From Oxyruncus cristatus (Eukaryota; Chordata; Aves; Passeriformes; Cotingidae), in NCBI GenBank assembly GCA_013399855.1, contig VXAY01003218.1, forward strand, positions 124,001 to 188,000: 64,000 nucleotides of DNA, written 5' to 3'. Below, piece by piece: positions 1-13,100 of the stretch (positions are counted from its first letter, which is position 1; every line of letters starts with the position of its first letter). The translations under genes were made by a program, and so were the position numbers. The notes under the pieces were generated by a model. That model had not been told where the DNA came from. It made no database searches and saw only the letters and a program-made list of their open reading frames with translations.

Positions 1-1620
1 GACAGTTCACTTCAAAGGCTTCTTGGGTTTTGGAGGATTTTTTCTGCGGAAGAACATTTTCTTTCCACTGTTTGCAACTTCCACTGTTTTTAGTCCTTCC
101 AGTTGCCGGAATTGTCGGCACGCTGGTTGTTCAGAGATAAAGGAAAGAACAACTCCATGCAGGAAAAAATTACTTTCTGATTTCCCCAAAACCCCTTCCA
201 GAGGCTGACTGGACACACAGCTACAGTCCTCTGCCAAGGAACAGTTTCTGGTTCTGCCTCTGGCCATACACCTTCAGATTTGACTTTCTTTCTGTGCTGA
301 GGGCCAACTACATCTTTACTTTAATATGACTTTAATCTACACTCCTCCCACAGATTCTCAGAAGTGCCTGGTACTTGAGACTGGCTGACTCCTGAATCTT
401 AGGAGCACTTTTCTGATAGCCTTCACTGGTGCCTCAGGATGTTGTCTCCACACTACCCCACTTCTCAAGATGTCTGTGTGTATCTTCTCACTTGAAATTG
501 ATTTTCTTACCATTTCTGGCTTATTTTTAGTAAAAGAGGCTCCCTTAGCTGTGTGTGATTACCCTCCACAAGCATTAACAAGTTTCCCCTTCCTTAGCAG
601 GCTCTAGTGTTGGTTGCACTCTCACTTTCTCCTTGGATTCTTTCACCTCCTTTCCCACAGTAAATTCCTTCAGGCATGCTGAGATAAACACTGCCAGTAT
701 GAACCCACCTCCTTTTGAGAGCTGAGCACCAGAGTGCAGAAGAAGAGGTACTCTCAAGGAAACGAATATTGACTTACGAGTGCTGGCCAGTATTTGTTTA
801 ATACTGAACCCTATCAAGGCACGTGCACAAGCCTGAACACTCTCCAAGGAAACACTTCACAATCAAAATTACCAGAAGGAACTAGAGTCAACAGTGTTTC
901 AAACTCAGGAAGCCCTCGGCATTTCAAATTATAAAATATTCTATTTATTTATTTACTTTTGTGCTTGTGACCCGTTTAAATCAGAGAGGAAATCAGTGAC
1001 AGGTTCAAAAACAGCTGTAATCTCATGGGTGCCCTGAATTCCCAGTGACCAAAGGAAGTACTGGTATTTCACCAGAACAAACATTCCAGACTATCCACCT
1101 ATTCCCACTGTTTTTTTAAAGGAAATGCAGGTATATCTATGGTTCAGACACACACCATTTTCTACCAGGAGCAGTGTGTTCCTAGTTGGAATATTAGGGA
1201 AAAAAACAAAAGGAAGGAGCTTCCTTCAGCTGTGTTTGTTTAATATCAGGCCACCAAAGCAACCTGCACCACCCTTACTGTCTGTGGGCACTTGGAGAGC
1301 TTTTCCTAGGAGGTGTCTTCAAAAAATTACAATTTCTGACTCTGAAAAGTCATTTCACAAATTAAATGAAGAACAGATGAGTGCATCAGATATTCTTAAT
1401 TAGATCCCTCAGCAAAGAATGAGGCAAAGCACAGTTTCAATCATGAAACCAAACCAGCGTTTCACTGAACATCTTCTCTTCAATATAACCACGGTTTCCA
1501 CGTAATTTAGTTACATGCGTTTTGAAATCAAACAGCAAATGACTCCAACTAAATGAAATAAGACAAGAGGAGACATTTGTGGAGCGGAAGAAGAGCTTTC
1601 TGACTCCACAGGTTTTTTAC
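1..1620 (-). other. RABGAP1L: RABGAP1L intron (partial), downstream of the 1.6-kb exon
   Basis: This stretch follows the splice donor at 1619-1620 (gt on the minus strand) and runs off the left edge. The next expected RABGAP1L exon, which continues the TBC domain after the LLLCE residues, was looked for on the minus strand and not found, so it must lie to the left of the window. The sequence is AT-rich with no recognised repeat. A short lysine- and proline-rich minus-strand reading frame near 20-70 has no flanking splice signals that fit the host gene and is not called. Confidence 0.75.
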
Positions 1621-1764
1621 CTCACAGAGTAGTAAGTCAATGATGTGGAAGACCATGCAGAGTGGAAACTTGGCAGTGAAGAGCGTGAGGAACCACTGGG
1701 ATGCGTACATGTGAGCTTCCAAATTGAGGTCTGAGAAGTGGCTGTGCAAGTCTGGTAACTGCTC
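1621..1764 (-). CDS. RABGAP1L: RABGAP1L exon, C-terminal part of TBC domain
   Basis: An internal exon of 144 bp (48 codons, phase 0 at both ends). Its translation starts EQLPDLHSHFSDLNLEAHMY, contains ASQWFLTLFTAKFP and ends HIIDLLLCE. This is the helical core of the TBC domain after the catalytic motifs. The HSHFSDLNLE stretch fits RABGAP1L rather than its paralogue RABGAP1, in which I recall a different residue run there. The acceptor is a ctccag followed by GAG at 1764; the donor is GAG then gtaaaa. TBC domains stimulate GTP hydrolysis by Rab GTPases; RABGAP1L has been linked to Rab22A and endosomal recycling, including with ankyrin-B. The exon joins in frame to 3164-3289 upstream. The next exon downstream is outside the window. 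Confidence 0.96.
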
Positions 1765-3163
1765 CTGGAGCCAAGGAGAAAAAGAAATGTTTCAGGATTA
1801 CTCATTAATCCAAGCTCTTCATCTACACTGCCAGTAAGGACCACGTTGCTGAACACCAAAAACCACAGCAAAGTGAAATCCTGGCTTCTTTTGAGCGGTG
1901 GAAATATGTTTCTTGATAGATTTCAGTGCCCATGGTTACAGTTTTTAGTGAGGTACCCACAGTGGATTCTATCACAGCATCAAACAATGTACTGAGATTA
2001 TCCTGAGAAAGTACAAAATCTTCAGTACTCAAAAGGCAGAGAGGTTGTGAAATCTATGTCAGAGTGTGCATTCTTAAGTTATTCCTTTGCTGTTGTTTTG
2101 CCACAAATGCTTCTGCTACAAAAAAAAAAAATAGATACTGGAACCAGGAGATCACCTTGCTGAGCTTGAAAGCAACAGAGCACAGATGATTTCTCTAACT
2201 AGGAGCATATATAAACAACACAAAATAAGCACTGAAAATGCTACTGTACAGTGATGATATATTAAGTTAATAAAGTATCTTTGTTAACAGTGTATCTGTT
2301 AATAAAATTTGGTTTATTTGTTAATAAAAATCTTTGGGAACATATGTAAATATTGAGAAGACCATATGCTGAAGTATCACATTAATCAGTAATTCTACTC
2401 CATAAAGCAGATTTGACATCTGAAAAAAAATTCATTAAATTAAAACATTAAATTAACAGTGGTCTGTTTGGTTTGGTTTCAGTATATCCCACAGAGGTGT
2501 CTATGGTCACCTGTGAGAACTGACTTCAGCAGCCTTCACTGTGCTAACACAAGGGCAGGGCTTAATGAACTGTTGGTAATTCCTTGTTAGTCAGAACAAC
2601 AGCGTGTAAAACTTGCAGTAGTTTAATTCTGTTAAACGGCCCCATGAAATAATCCCACCTGAAAAAACAGCAATGCCTTGAAGAGCCAGCCAAACCCGCC
2701 AAATGACCTACACTGGGTTGGCATTTCATAAGCATCAGGGTGTCCTGATTTGCCTGACCTCAACCACCAGCATAATTCATGGAAAGTAGGACACTGATGG
2801 TGGCAGTCCAAAGGATACACCCTGGCCTTAACAGCACAGAGACATTCTCTCTAAGCAACATCAGGGAACAGGGAAGAGAGGGAATAAGCAGGCAGAGACA
2901 GGGGAAAAAACACAGATACCTGCTCTGCTTGGATACAGAGATTAGCAGCAAGATTGGTCTTTGAAAGACAAAAGAAATTAGAAATAAATCTGACTCGTGG
3001 TGGTTGAATTGAGCTGTAAAGCCTTCCCTGCTTTGGTTCTGCCCCACCTCCAAAAGGAGAGGGGGGTTATTGTCCAGTAGCTTTTGGAAGCAAAGCATTA
3101 ATCTCTTCTTCATGCCAGCATTTCCATTTAGGACAGAAGGAGAATTTGTTACTCCGGCCCCAC
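1765..3163 (-). other. RABGAP1L: RABGAP1L intron between the 3.2-kb and 1.6-kb exons
   Basis: A 1,399-bp intron. Its donor reads gtgggg, weaker than the usual gtaagt or gtgagt, and its acceptor is ctccag. Inside are AT-rich sequence with several short TTAATAAA-like runs near 2260-2330 and an A-run near 2120. No repeat element or gene was recognised. Confidence 0.85.
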
Positions 3164-3289
3164 CTGCATTAACTTCTCCAGCTGGAAAAATTTGCAATGA
3201 AGATCTTCAAAGTTATTTCTGTAGAGGTCCCTCAAGCCATAGTCATACATTATTTTCACAAACACACAGAATGCCTGCTCCTCTGGCAT
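3164..3289 (-). CDS. RABGAP1L: RABGAP1L exon, middle of TBC domain
   Basis: An internal exon of 126 bp (42 codons, phase 0-0). Its translation begins MPEEQAFCVFVKIMYDYGLR, continues through RNNFEDLHC and ends QLEKLMQ. This is the segment of the TBC domain directly after the YxQ glutamine-finger exon. The initial Met is not a start codon: it follows a good acceptor (cccaacag) and continues LLLH from the previous exon. The donor is CAG then gtgggg, which is sub-optimal. From memory the mammalian protein has Leu, Tyr and Arg where this copy has Phe (CVFV), Phe (KFFQ) and Lys (LEK), all conservative changes. Confidence 0.96.
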
Positions 3290-6200
3290 CTGTTGGGAAA
3301 AATACACAAAAGCAAGGTTAAAAACAGAGCTGAGGCTGGAAATGCCTTACAAAGAAACACATGCCTAAATACTTTGGGCACGATGAATTCAGAACCAGGG
3401 ATACATTAAAACTTTCAGCAAAGCCCTCTGAATGCAGAATTAAGTGAGTAAAATATCAAGGGCACCGTTCTCCTTGATGAGCACTTGGGTTTGGCTCTTT
3501 CAAGGCCTTCTCTGAAGAAAATGTGGGATCAAATCACAGGTTCCTGTATACACAGATCCCTACAGCAGCACAACTGGCAGCAGCATTCCTTCTGCCCAGC
3601 AGGGATGAGAACAACCAGTACACAACTTGCAGGTAGAGAACAATTTAAAAATAAAAAATGAGGGAACAAAAATAAAATAAAAAGGCAACAACTCATGACA
3701 GTGATTTCTACCGAGAGAGATTTGGTTAAAGGGGGAAGATTGAGGAGAATTAAGGTACAACCAACCCTTAGTGAGAATAACACTCACCTGCCTTCATCCA
3801 AACACCAGGACATGGAACTCTGAAATCAGGTTTCCCACGATCCCATCAGTTAACATCCTGACTGTTTCAGAAGCCCTATCTTCATAACCTCTATTTCATT
3901 CTGACCAAAGTTTCTCATCCAACAGAGTTTTTGAGGTGGTACCAACAGAAGCTGAATTTGTGGGAAGCCCTGTGTCACAAACCCTCCACATCACCTCCCT
4001 CCCTTCCCCCGTGCCTTCAGGTAACACAATAATAAGACAGGCACTGCAAACCCCAAATCAAGCTTTCAAAGACATTAAAACCAACCTTTCTTTTGGAGGC
4101 ACCAGATCGTAAGAAATGAAAACAATTACTGAGGATCAAGAATGACAACTCTTGACCTTTCAGTGTATTCACTCATTCGGCCTCTTGCCAACTCCTTATC
4201 AAATATCAGCTACAGATAAAAGCTTGGTATTTTCTTCAAAGGGAATTTCAGTCTCTTGATATTTACCTCCAGGGTTTCATCTTTTATGCTCAGCCCATGA
4301 TTAGGGCCTGTCTCCAGGGCCATGGGCAGACACTTTCATTTTCATTTTCAGACATCATAAAGGAAAGTAACTAGTTAGCATAAAGTAGTGCCAGCTCAGC
4401 TGCTGGCTCCCAGTCCAAGGCTGATTCACCTTGGACAAGTTCTTAGCCACCTCAAAGCTCTTAATCACAATTTTATCTGGATGCAGTGATCCCCACTGAC
4501 AGTGGATAAAAGCTGCAGACAAAGTAAAGGGAAGAAATGATTTTATCTTGACCAAAAGGCTCAAACCTGCTCTGTAAGAAAGATGATGAATGCAAATTTC
4601 AGGGGTTTTTGCTCAAACCCCAATTATTTTTAATTAAATAGAAAACAGGTGCCCATGCACAAACTCATCTCCCCTGCATGCTCAGTCAGACACTCGTGCA
4701 GTGCCAGCTGTTCCTCCTCTGAGACAGGGAGAGGGAACAGAGGCCAAACAGGTCCCCAAGTCCTTGCTCTCAGGGGACAGAGGTCCTCCAATATTACCAA
4801 CCCCAAGAATTCTGAATCATACATCGAGTTTTCATTTCTTGTTTTATTCAAGCAGAACATAAACTTTGGGTATTGCCAGTCTGATTTTTAGCATTGAGGC
4901 AACAAAGGGCAAATATCTGTTCTTTGAAATTTGGGGGTTTTTTTTCACAGAGCAATGACTCTGAAAAGTAGACAAGAAAAAAATGTCAAATACTGTGAGG
5001 TTTACAGTAAAATGATTAGAGTTGGCAACACTGCTCCCCTGTGATTAGAAGTTACCTGCTCACCCCTGATGGGAATTTCATCAAAGCAGCAAAATCACAA
5101 AAATCAAGGATGGAGGTTCAGGCTACCCAGCCACCCCTGCAAGATATCTAACTGGAGAGAAAGGATACCCTGTCCCGGAAAAACAAAGGGAAAGGAAGGG
5201 GTCTAGAAATCCATGCAAAGACAAGAGTTAGAGAGGGTCTTACAGGCAATCACAGCACACAGACTGGTTGGGGAATTTGAGAAAAACAAGACTTTGAGGA
5301 CATCCTGGGAAGCTGCCAACTTACATGAGCTCATTGAGACTGCTTCCCTTCCCCCCTTTCTCTGAGAATTTCACTTTAATATCCTATTATGAAAGCAAAC
5401 ATTATAAAGGGCATATTAAAATGAGTGTAATTTCCATTTAGTATTCCCTGTGTACAGGGCAATTTCTTCCAACTCCAGAAACACCAGAAACAGAGGTGAT
5501 TCTCTGTAGTAATGGCAGCACAGAACCGAGGGAGAGGAGCTGAAGTATTAGTCAAATGTTAAGAATGAGACACCCACACATTTCCAAACAACTCCGGTAT
5601 TGAAAAGGGCTTATTCTTCCAGTGGAACTTCAAAATCCTGTTTGGGGTAAAAAGTTAATTGCAAAATAACTGTTAGATAAGCTAATTTGCAGTATATGTG
5701 GGAATTGCAATAATGTGACTAATTCAGGTTTATCCTAAAAGGATCTAAAGCTTCTCTGCAACACTGTCACTGTGTATCCTGCTCCTCAAGTCTTCCAGGA
5801 GCTATAGCTCTCCCTAGGAATTACAGCTTAAATTGATCTGAATTTGAGTGCTCAATGCCTTAGGAAGTGTATGTGTAACATACACACCAACAGCTGACTC
5901 AAGCCCACAATCCAAAATGTATTTCAATCATGATTAATAATTCACTGATTAAAACCTGACAGGAAAAGCAGGCAAGAGCCTGAGTAAGAGCTGTGGTTGG
6001 GGTTTGGGGTGGTTTATTCTGATCTACTTTATCTGAATAAATACTTGAATAAATACACTACTGGAATCTGCAGCTTTTCCACTGAGACATCAAAGGTAGA
6101 GCATCTTGCAAACTATAAAACCTGTGTATTTATCTACCTCTAGACATATGTGCATGTGTTTTTACAGGAAGCAACGGATCCAATTTTGTGCAGTTTTTGG

Positions 6201-6643
6201 TTACAGGCTAAAATATCAAGGTTGAAATTCAGCTTTCACTCACAAGACATTATAAAGTGTCCCTAGGAGAAAAAGTCTCACTAAAAATTAATGAGACTGC
6301 TTGCTCTGCTGAGCTACTCGGAGAATGTCTCCCAGAGTTAAATTCCCCATAAACACAAAGGGAGCTCACCAAGGTGACAACTAAATTAAAAGAAAATATT
6401 AATATGTAACAAATCAGTTTCAGGTTTTGACACAGAAGTACTTGACAATTTAATGGATTTCTCCCAGATACAGCAAATCTACATTCATAAAGACAGAAGC
6501 CATTAGTCACTATTGCCAAGAAGCAACAAGAGGAAAATGAATACAGGCAAATAAACAACAGTAAATATCTGTCAAACAGCACCACTGATTTTACAGCTGC
6601 TTTGGTTTCAGATATCAAAGCTTCCATTTTGCAATTAACTCAC
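3290..6643 (-). other. RABGAP1L: RABGAP1L intron between the 6.6-kb and 3.2-kb exons
   Basis: A 3,354-bp intron with a strong donor (CAT then gtgagt) and an ordinary acceptor. The sequence is single-copy looking and AT-rich. I see no transposon, RNA gene or second gene in it. A run near 5925-5960 is rich in TAAT/ATTA homeodomain-type cores, but nothing beyond base composition supports a regulatory call. Confidence 0.85.
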
Positions 6644-6718
6644 ATGAAGCAGAAGCACAGCTGCAAGGAAGGACTGGCCCTGGCAGTAGCCGATGTCCTC
6701 ATCGTAGACAGAGTAGGC
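6644..6718 (-). CDS. RABGAP1L: RABGAP1L exon carrying the TBC glutamine finger (YxQ)
   Basis: A short internal exon of 75 bp (25 codons, phase 0-0). It translates as AYSVYDEDIGYCQGQSFLAA followed by VLLLH. It holds TBC motif C (YxQ, here YCQ); the catalytic glutamine codon is at 6680-6682. In the dual-finger mechanism this Gln stands in for the switch II Gln of the Rab to position the water. The acceptor is preceded by a pyrimidine-rich run (tttcctttctcctag) and the donor is gtgagt. The acceptor lies only about 77 bp from a CR1 element inserted in the opposite orientation at 6796-7102. Confidence 0.96.
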
Positions 6719-6795
6719 CTAGGAGAAAGGAAAGGCAAAACGTGATCAACGTGCACCAGGCACCACAACGGGCTCCCTTCACTGAGCTGCTCAGG

Positions 6796-7102
6796 CCTTC
6801 CACTACCTGAGGGGCTACAGGGAGCTGGGGAGGGACAGAGCAAGGGGGAATGGGTTCAGAGTGCCAGACGGCAGGGTTACATGGGATATTGGGAGGAAAT
6901 TCCTTCCTGGGAGGCTGGGGAGGCCCTGGCACAGGTTGCCCAAAGAAGCTGTGGCTGCCCCATCCCTCGAAGTGCCCAAGGCCAGGCTGGACGGGGCTTG
7001 GAGCAACCTGGGCTAGTGGGAGGTGTCCCTGCCCATGGCAGGAGGGTGGAACTGGATGAGCTTTAAGGTCCATTCCCACCCAATCCATTCCATGATTCTC
7101 TA
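6796..7102 (+). mobile_element. CR1 LINE 3' fragment
   Basis: A 5'-truncated CR1 retrotransposon on the plus strand, so antisense to RABGAP1L. It runs from the segment around CCTTCCACTACCTGAGGGG through the conserved GCTGTGGCTGCCCCATCCCT and CTGGACGGGGCTTGGAGC blocks to the terminal ATGATTCT of avian CR1. It is non-coding and is a recent enough copy to align by eye with the other copies at 14.2, 17.9 and 23 kb. Confidence 0.93.
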
Positions 7103-10100
7103 CGTAACATTACTCAGGCTAAAATAATAACCAGGGTGGAACCACAACCACTCTTGCACAGGCTTTCAGAGCTGTTCAGAAAACACCCACAGGTCACTCT
7201 CAACTCCGCAGATATTGGTGATTTTTTATTTTCCAGACAGCACAAAAAGAGTCAGATGCAATTTCCCTTCACCAAAACCTAGGATAATTCTGCTGAGAAC
7301 TTTACTGATATAACAAATGTGACACAAAAAACAGGGTAGTTTGTGCTGTGGGGAGAGTGGTTGGTTGGTTTCAGAAAAACAAGTTCTGACATCATGGAAG
7401 CACAGGACCTGAGGTTAGAAAATGCCAAGAACTGCAGTAGCCTGAACATTTCATCAGGAACAGCCTTTCCATGCCCTTGTTACGCTGAAGAAGGAACAAG
7501 ACTCGTTTTCCTATCGGATGACTGGCATGCTTTTTTCTTACTCTTAAAAAATCCCCAAACTAAAGTAACTAACCTTTCCTTCCCCCTTACTTTTCTGATA
7601 CAAGAAGACAGACCCTGTTTTTAAAGAGATGTCAGAGGATGTTAGGAATTTAAGGAAACTCCAGAAAGTCTGAGCAGCAGCAGGACTGACATCGGAGGGA
7701 GAGACATTCCTGAGGGAATCAGAGAGGTACTGAGGCTACAGCCAGGGAAAACAAAAGCAAAGGGCAGAGCCACAGGGAGGAACGAGCCACAGGAAGCAGA
7801 AGATCCACTCTGCCCAGAACACCACGTTTATCTTCTTTTTTTAAGTCCTGGATAAAAGCAAGATTGCAAATGCCCCAAATGGAAGATCAGAGACACTGGG
7901 AGTAAACAGTCAGAGGTGCTGGGGAACAAAACCCACCCAGGGCTACCCTCCAGTATTCCAAAGGTGGCTACGCTGACTCAAGAAGAGATGTGACTCCTTT
8001 CCAGCCAACAAAACTGCAAATTAATTCTGCAAGAAATGCTGAAATAGAACCCAAACCACAAAGTCCTTAAATCACTTTCCTTTTGCATTCAGGTGGGCAA
8101 ACCCTTGTATTTGTGAGGAATTCTGCAATGATTCCAGGAGACAGGATTTCTGTAAATACCACCTGAGCATTCTTTTAAAGGTCACTGTTTGTGAACAACT
8201 CCCCCCATACATTTCCCCTGGGAAAAGCTGCCCTGGGACAGCTCTTTGCCCTTTGTCTCCACTGCTCACCACCGTTTTGAAGGCTGTTCCATGGGATTAG
8301 TCGGGAGCTGAGTGAAAATAATCCCAGCCTGCTGCTCAGTTTCAGGGGACACACAAATTCAAGAAGACCAGTCACAGAAATCATTGGAAAAAAACCCTTT
8401 AATTGACCATTTCAATCTGCATACTAGTTTGAACCAGCTCCAGCCACTGAAGTCAAACAGAAAAAACAACTCCAGAACAGCACAACACAACATTTGAATT
8501 GGGGGGAAAAAGGCATGTTCTCTTCAAAAAAGTTAATTTAAAATTACTCTTCAGCTACTAAGCACTAAATAAAGAGAAATTACTTTAAATGCTTAAATTA
8601 ATGCTGCATATGACTAATTAGAACCATCCTCTGATTAATCACCATCATGAGTCTTTATCTATTTGTTCCCCCAATTTATCAGTTATTATGCCTAATCTTT
8701 TATCTCTGTAGCATTCCTAAAAGACGTATTATTGCTGCTTTTGAAAGGCCAACTCCACCTAGAAACACGAGAAATTCGATTTATGATTTCTACATACTAC
8801 ATAACAACACTTCTAATTTACTTTAAAAATTCCAGGCTGAAAAATTAACAGCAAACTATCAGTGCCTGGGGGTTCTCTGTCGTGAGAAGCGTTATAGCAA
8901 ATAAATTTTTGAAAATAGCAATAAAATAATCCGAAGGAGTTATTTTAAAGTAAGCATTGAGAAAGCAACACACTGGAACAAACAAACTGCTGCCAAAACT
9001 GACATAGATTGAAAAGCACAGGAAGTTATCAGAAATAAAAACATCGTGAAAGAAGCTGAAATTATGGCAAAATGAGGAGAGTGGAAGGAAATCCTCCCTC
9101 TGCACGTTAAATACAAAAATATGAAGGAAGACCAGCAAGTTTTCTCATCCTCAGCTTCCTGAGCACATCTGAACTAGTAATAAATCCATTTCAAACACTC
9201 GCAGAGCAGGAAGGCAAAGTCTCTGCTTGGAAAATAGATGGTCGATGTGAGAAAGTTGTATTTAAACTGCAGCAGAAAATCACCGTGAACTTTGTGTCTG
9301 GTTTATTCCAGAGGAATCCCAGGGGTTGTCATCCTGCTGGAACTGTTTCTAACAGGGGGTGTGTTGAAGGATCTGTGTCCAGCTGAGTATCGGAAGAGAC
9401 GATCAATTAAAGGGAATAAAAATATTCAAGATTTATTGAGAACAGATGGTATTCACCCAAGAATCTTGGGTGGGGGGAGATAAACTGGTAAACCATTATT
9501 TGCCTAACCTGAAGCAAGTTTTTTTATTATTTGCCTAAATCCAGCAAGTTGTGGATAATTTGGTTTAAATACAAATATGAAATTAATTACTGGATGCAGA
9601 TATACATTGGGTATATAAGTGAAAATGTCTGAGGGCCCCAGCAAAAGGACGTCATCGTTTATAAACCTTTCAAGCAACCAACAACCGTGGGGAAAAACCA
9701 TTAACTGCTTGATCTGTGTGCTTTTTGAAATCCATTTCCACCGGGTCCCTCCCCAAAATCTCATCTTGACAAGCAGTTGTTATCAGACCCTGGGACACAA
9801 ACCTCACTGCTGCATCAGAATTAGATCAGGTTCTGCTGTTAAGTCAAAGCATCATAATCCTGGCAACTGAAGATTTAAATCTACAGGATTTCATTGCATC
9901 TACCCAATGCAAAGAGATTTCTGCAGCTGTATGCATATTACATTTCCAATGATACTATTTTATTTTTAAGTAGCCCACGGGACTCGGTATTGCTGAGGTA
10001 TGATGTAGTTAACTGAAACAGCCTCAGAAATAAGGACGCTGCCTACAGATACGGCCACAATATCACATTAGTAACAAAAGATGTAAGATTTAGTATTTAG

Positions 10101-13100
10101 GATTTATGCTTTTAAGGAACTGAGGAGCATTAACTTTCTCCTTCCACGTGAAATATGAAAACAAAGCAAAATCCCAAATCCCCTATTTCCACTGCAGTCA
10201 TTGTAAGTTTGTAATTTCAAGGGAACAGGATTTTTCCCATGACAACCTGTGACAATGTCACAGCCTTTTAACTGATTGTTTTCTTAAACTCTTGGGGAAC
10301 TTCCAATCACAATTTTCCAGTTAACTGAGATTTTAAATATTCTCTGTCTCATAAGTCAGACTTAATGAAGGTTCTGACTTGAAGCCTATTTTCTTTCATT
10401 TTAACTAAATGAGGATCTCACTCAGAGGATTAAAACACCTTTTGAATAGTTATCTGTCTGCTGATGAGAACTGCTGTGCAGGTATTAGTACATCATCATC
10501 AGAAAGTGAATTCTTTGGAAGCAACAGTCTCCTAAAATGAAGTTCATGCTAGAGAACCATCTGCACCTTGGGAAAGTGAATGAAGAATCTGGAGATGGAC
10601 AGAAATTATTCTCTAAAATAACTAATGGAGGGAAATTTCCCAAGATCAGAATCTTCTACGGACAGAAAGCTGCCAAGCAGCATTTGAAAGACAAACAGAA
10701 AGGGGGATGATTTGAATTTAAAGCCTGAGATCTGGGATTTGTGTAACTGCTGCCTAGGGGTCCCAGCAGATGTCAATAAGGAAGAGAAAGGAGTACGTCC
10801 CAAATTCCAGAATGAAACGTTTCTCATCATTTTGCATCCTCATAAGCATGAAAAGGACTGGTTACACCTGCTGCACATTCACTAACTAGCAAATACCAGC
10901 CTTTACCACAGTGACTCAATAACACTGGAAACGAAAAAACTGCAGCAGAAACTAAAGAGAGTTCATGAAAAACATTCCTGTAGTGTCTGTATCACATTCC
11001 AGAGCTTTCAGTTCTCTTCTCATGATTCTCATGGATAGAAATGACCTAAGGAAGCTGCTCAGTGTTTGACACAGGCACAGCTCTGTGCTGAAGTCTGGCC
11101 TAGCAGAGTTAAAAGACTTTCATGGTGTCTGAAAATCAGGCTCTGTCAGGAAAACATCCATACTCTGAGGCAGACAAGGTATTTCTGACATGCTCGGTCG
11201 CTGAGTAATTTTAGTGATAGTACAATTTTGAACTCCATTCCTAAATTTATTATAAGGGCTAACAGCCTGTAAGTAGTAATATTCCTGTGACTGCAGCGTT
11301 GAGGATGTATCCCATTATACAAGGAATTTCTGTGCTAGCTGAAGACTGTATTTTTAGACATTAGTTACTCATTTATTGAGTATCAGGGAGAGGCACGTGG
11401 CTGTTACACAATGTGCCTCCTCCAGAGCTGGGGGAGCTGAGGGGATAAAGAAATCTTCACATTTACTCAGGCAGACCCCTGAACAGGCTCTTTTCAGCAT
11501 CCAGGACTCCAGGGCTGACCTTTCCAGCAGTACAGGCTCAGCAGAAGCCCCGAGTGCAGGAACAGTGCTGCTGCCTCCTTGCTGAGCACAGATGCAGGAG
11601 AAGGAGCCTTATTAATATGTAAATGGAATAAAGACAAGATAACATTAAAAATCCCTTGCATGAAACAAGACAACAATATTTACTGGAATTGCTCTTCAAC
11701 CCAGGAGCAAAGAAAATAAACAACTAAAAATAGATGAAAAGTAATTCCTAACTGATTGTGTTTATGCTCCTGTGTTTATCCTAAAATTGGCAAATAGACT
11801 CCTCTCTGACAAATAATAACAGCAAAGTGGACAAACACTGTAACATCCCATTTGGAAATCTGAGGGGATACTAAGGATTGAAAAATGTGGAAGAATAAGT
11901 GCACGGTGAGAAGAGGTGACTATCTGAAAAGAGATGCTGCAATGAAATGGAGATGAAAATGTAAAAAAAGGATGAAAATTAGACTTTCAGCTCAGAGGCC
12001 AGCACTGAGCAGCAGCTCTGCCAAAGAGTAATCCATCATTTACAGCTTATCACGGGCATAGAAGCTGCTGGTCACAGAAGAGCAACTCAAAGACATTTTC
12101 GCATTTCAATATACAGCAAAGAAAGCCAAAAAAACCCACCCATAACAGAGCCCAGTCAGTGTTAGCTCTGCTAGAAAACAGTTTGTTGTTCCCTCTGCTA
12201 ATGTGGGTACCAACAAACAGACGATGGAACGACAACTAAAAAGGAGCGTTTGCTCTCCCAGCAAAGCAGCCACACACTGATCCTGCAGGGAAAACCTTCG
12301 GGCAAGTGAGACTGGGATTAGGAACAAACTACGAATCTGAGCCACCAAGCAGATCAGGATTTAGTAACAAAATATGCCATGATACAAATGATTCATATCC
12401 TTCCACAGAACCTCGGTTCACTGCAAAACACGAACAGCAACTTGGAATCTCGGAGAGACAGTTCAACCACTTGCTGAAGACCAGAGAAGCGGTGGGTCCT
12501 CTTTCCCAGTCTGCCCAGCAGGAACACCCACCCAGCCAACTCGACGGATTTCCCTGCACCCTGCTGCCTTTTTCCCACTGAAGGCACACAGGTTGTTTGT
12601 TGAATGGGAGTTACTTTAACCAGGAAATTAGGGAAAACACATGTCCTGTAAATCCTGTGCTGCACACACTGCAAACAGCCGAGAGGATGAACTGTGCCAA
12701 GCGCGCCGATTCCCCGGAGCGCGGAGCTGTAAGTACATGTGCAGCACGGAAGCAGGCCCACAGCACTGCTCAGTTATGCATTGTAACAGCAAGTCTCTTA
12801 AAGCAGAGCTGGAATTTGCAGAGTCTTTAAGCAGAAAGCGTGCAGGAAACAGCTCTTTTCCCAAAGCCTCCCCAAAATTCGCTCTGTGCAAGTCTACCTG
12901 GTGCGGTGTCCTCAAGTGAAACCTCCAGTCTAGAATCTGGAACTCTTTTCGTTCCTTATCACCATTGTCAGCCTTAAACTTTATTTTTAGGTACTTTGTC
13001 ACATAAATGTTCTGCAACAGAAAAAGTTTCTATCTTTCCTGATTTCCTACAGTTCTGAAGATGAGATTAAGAGACGGAACGAAAACTGACAGACCTGTTA

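Noticed and set aside
20..70. Lysine/proline-rich minus-strand peptide ending PPKPKKPLK
   Set aside because: It does not match the RABGAP1L segment that should follow and has no fitting splice site.
9292..9483. Plus-strand frame with DGIHPRIL, recalling a phrase in LINE reverse transcriptases
   Set aside because: Only about eight residues match and no RT sequence follows; chance or a very old remnant.
12690..12740. Local CpG cluster with a plus-strand gtaagt donor-like site
   Set aside because: Too short for a CpG island and no supporting exon or promoter signal.
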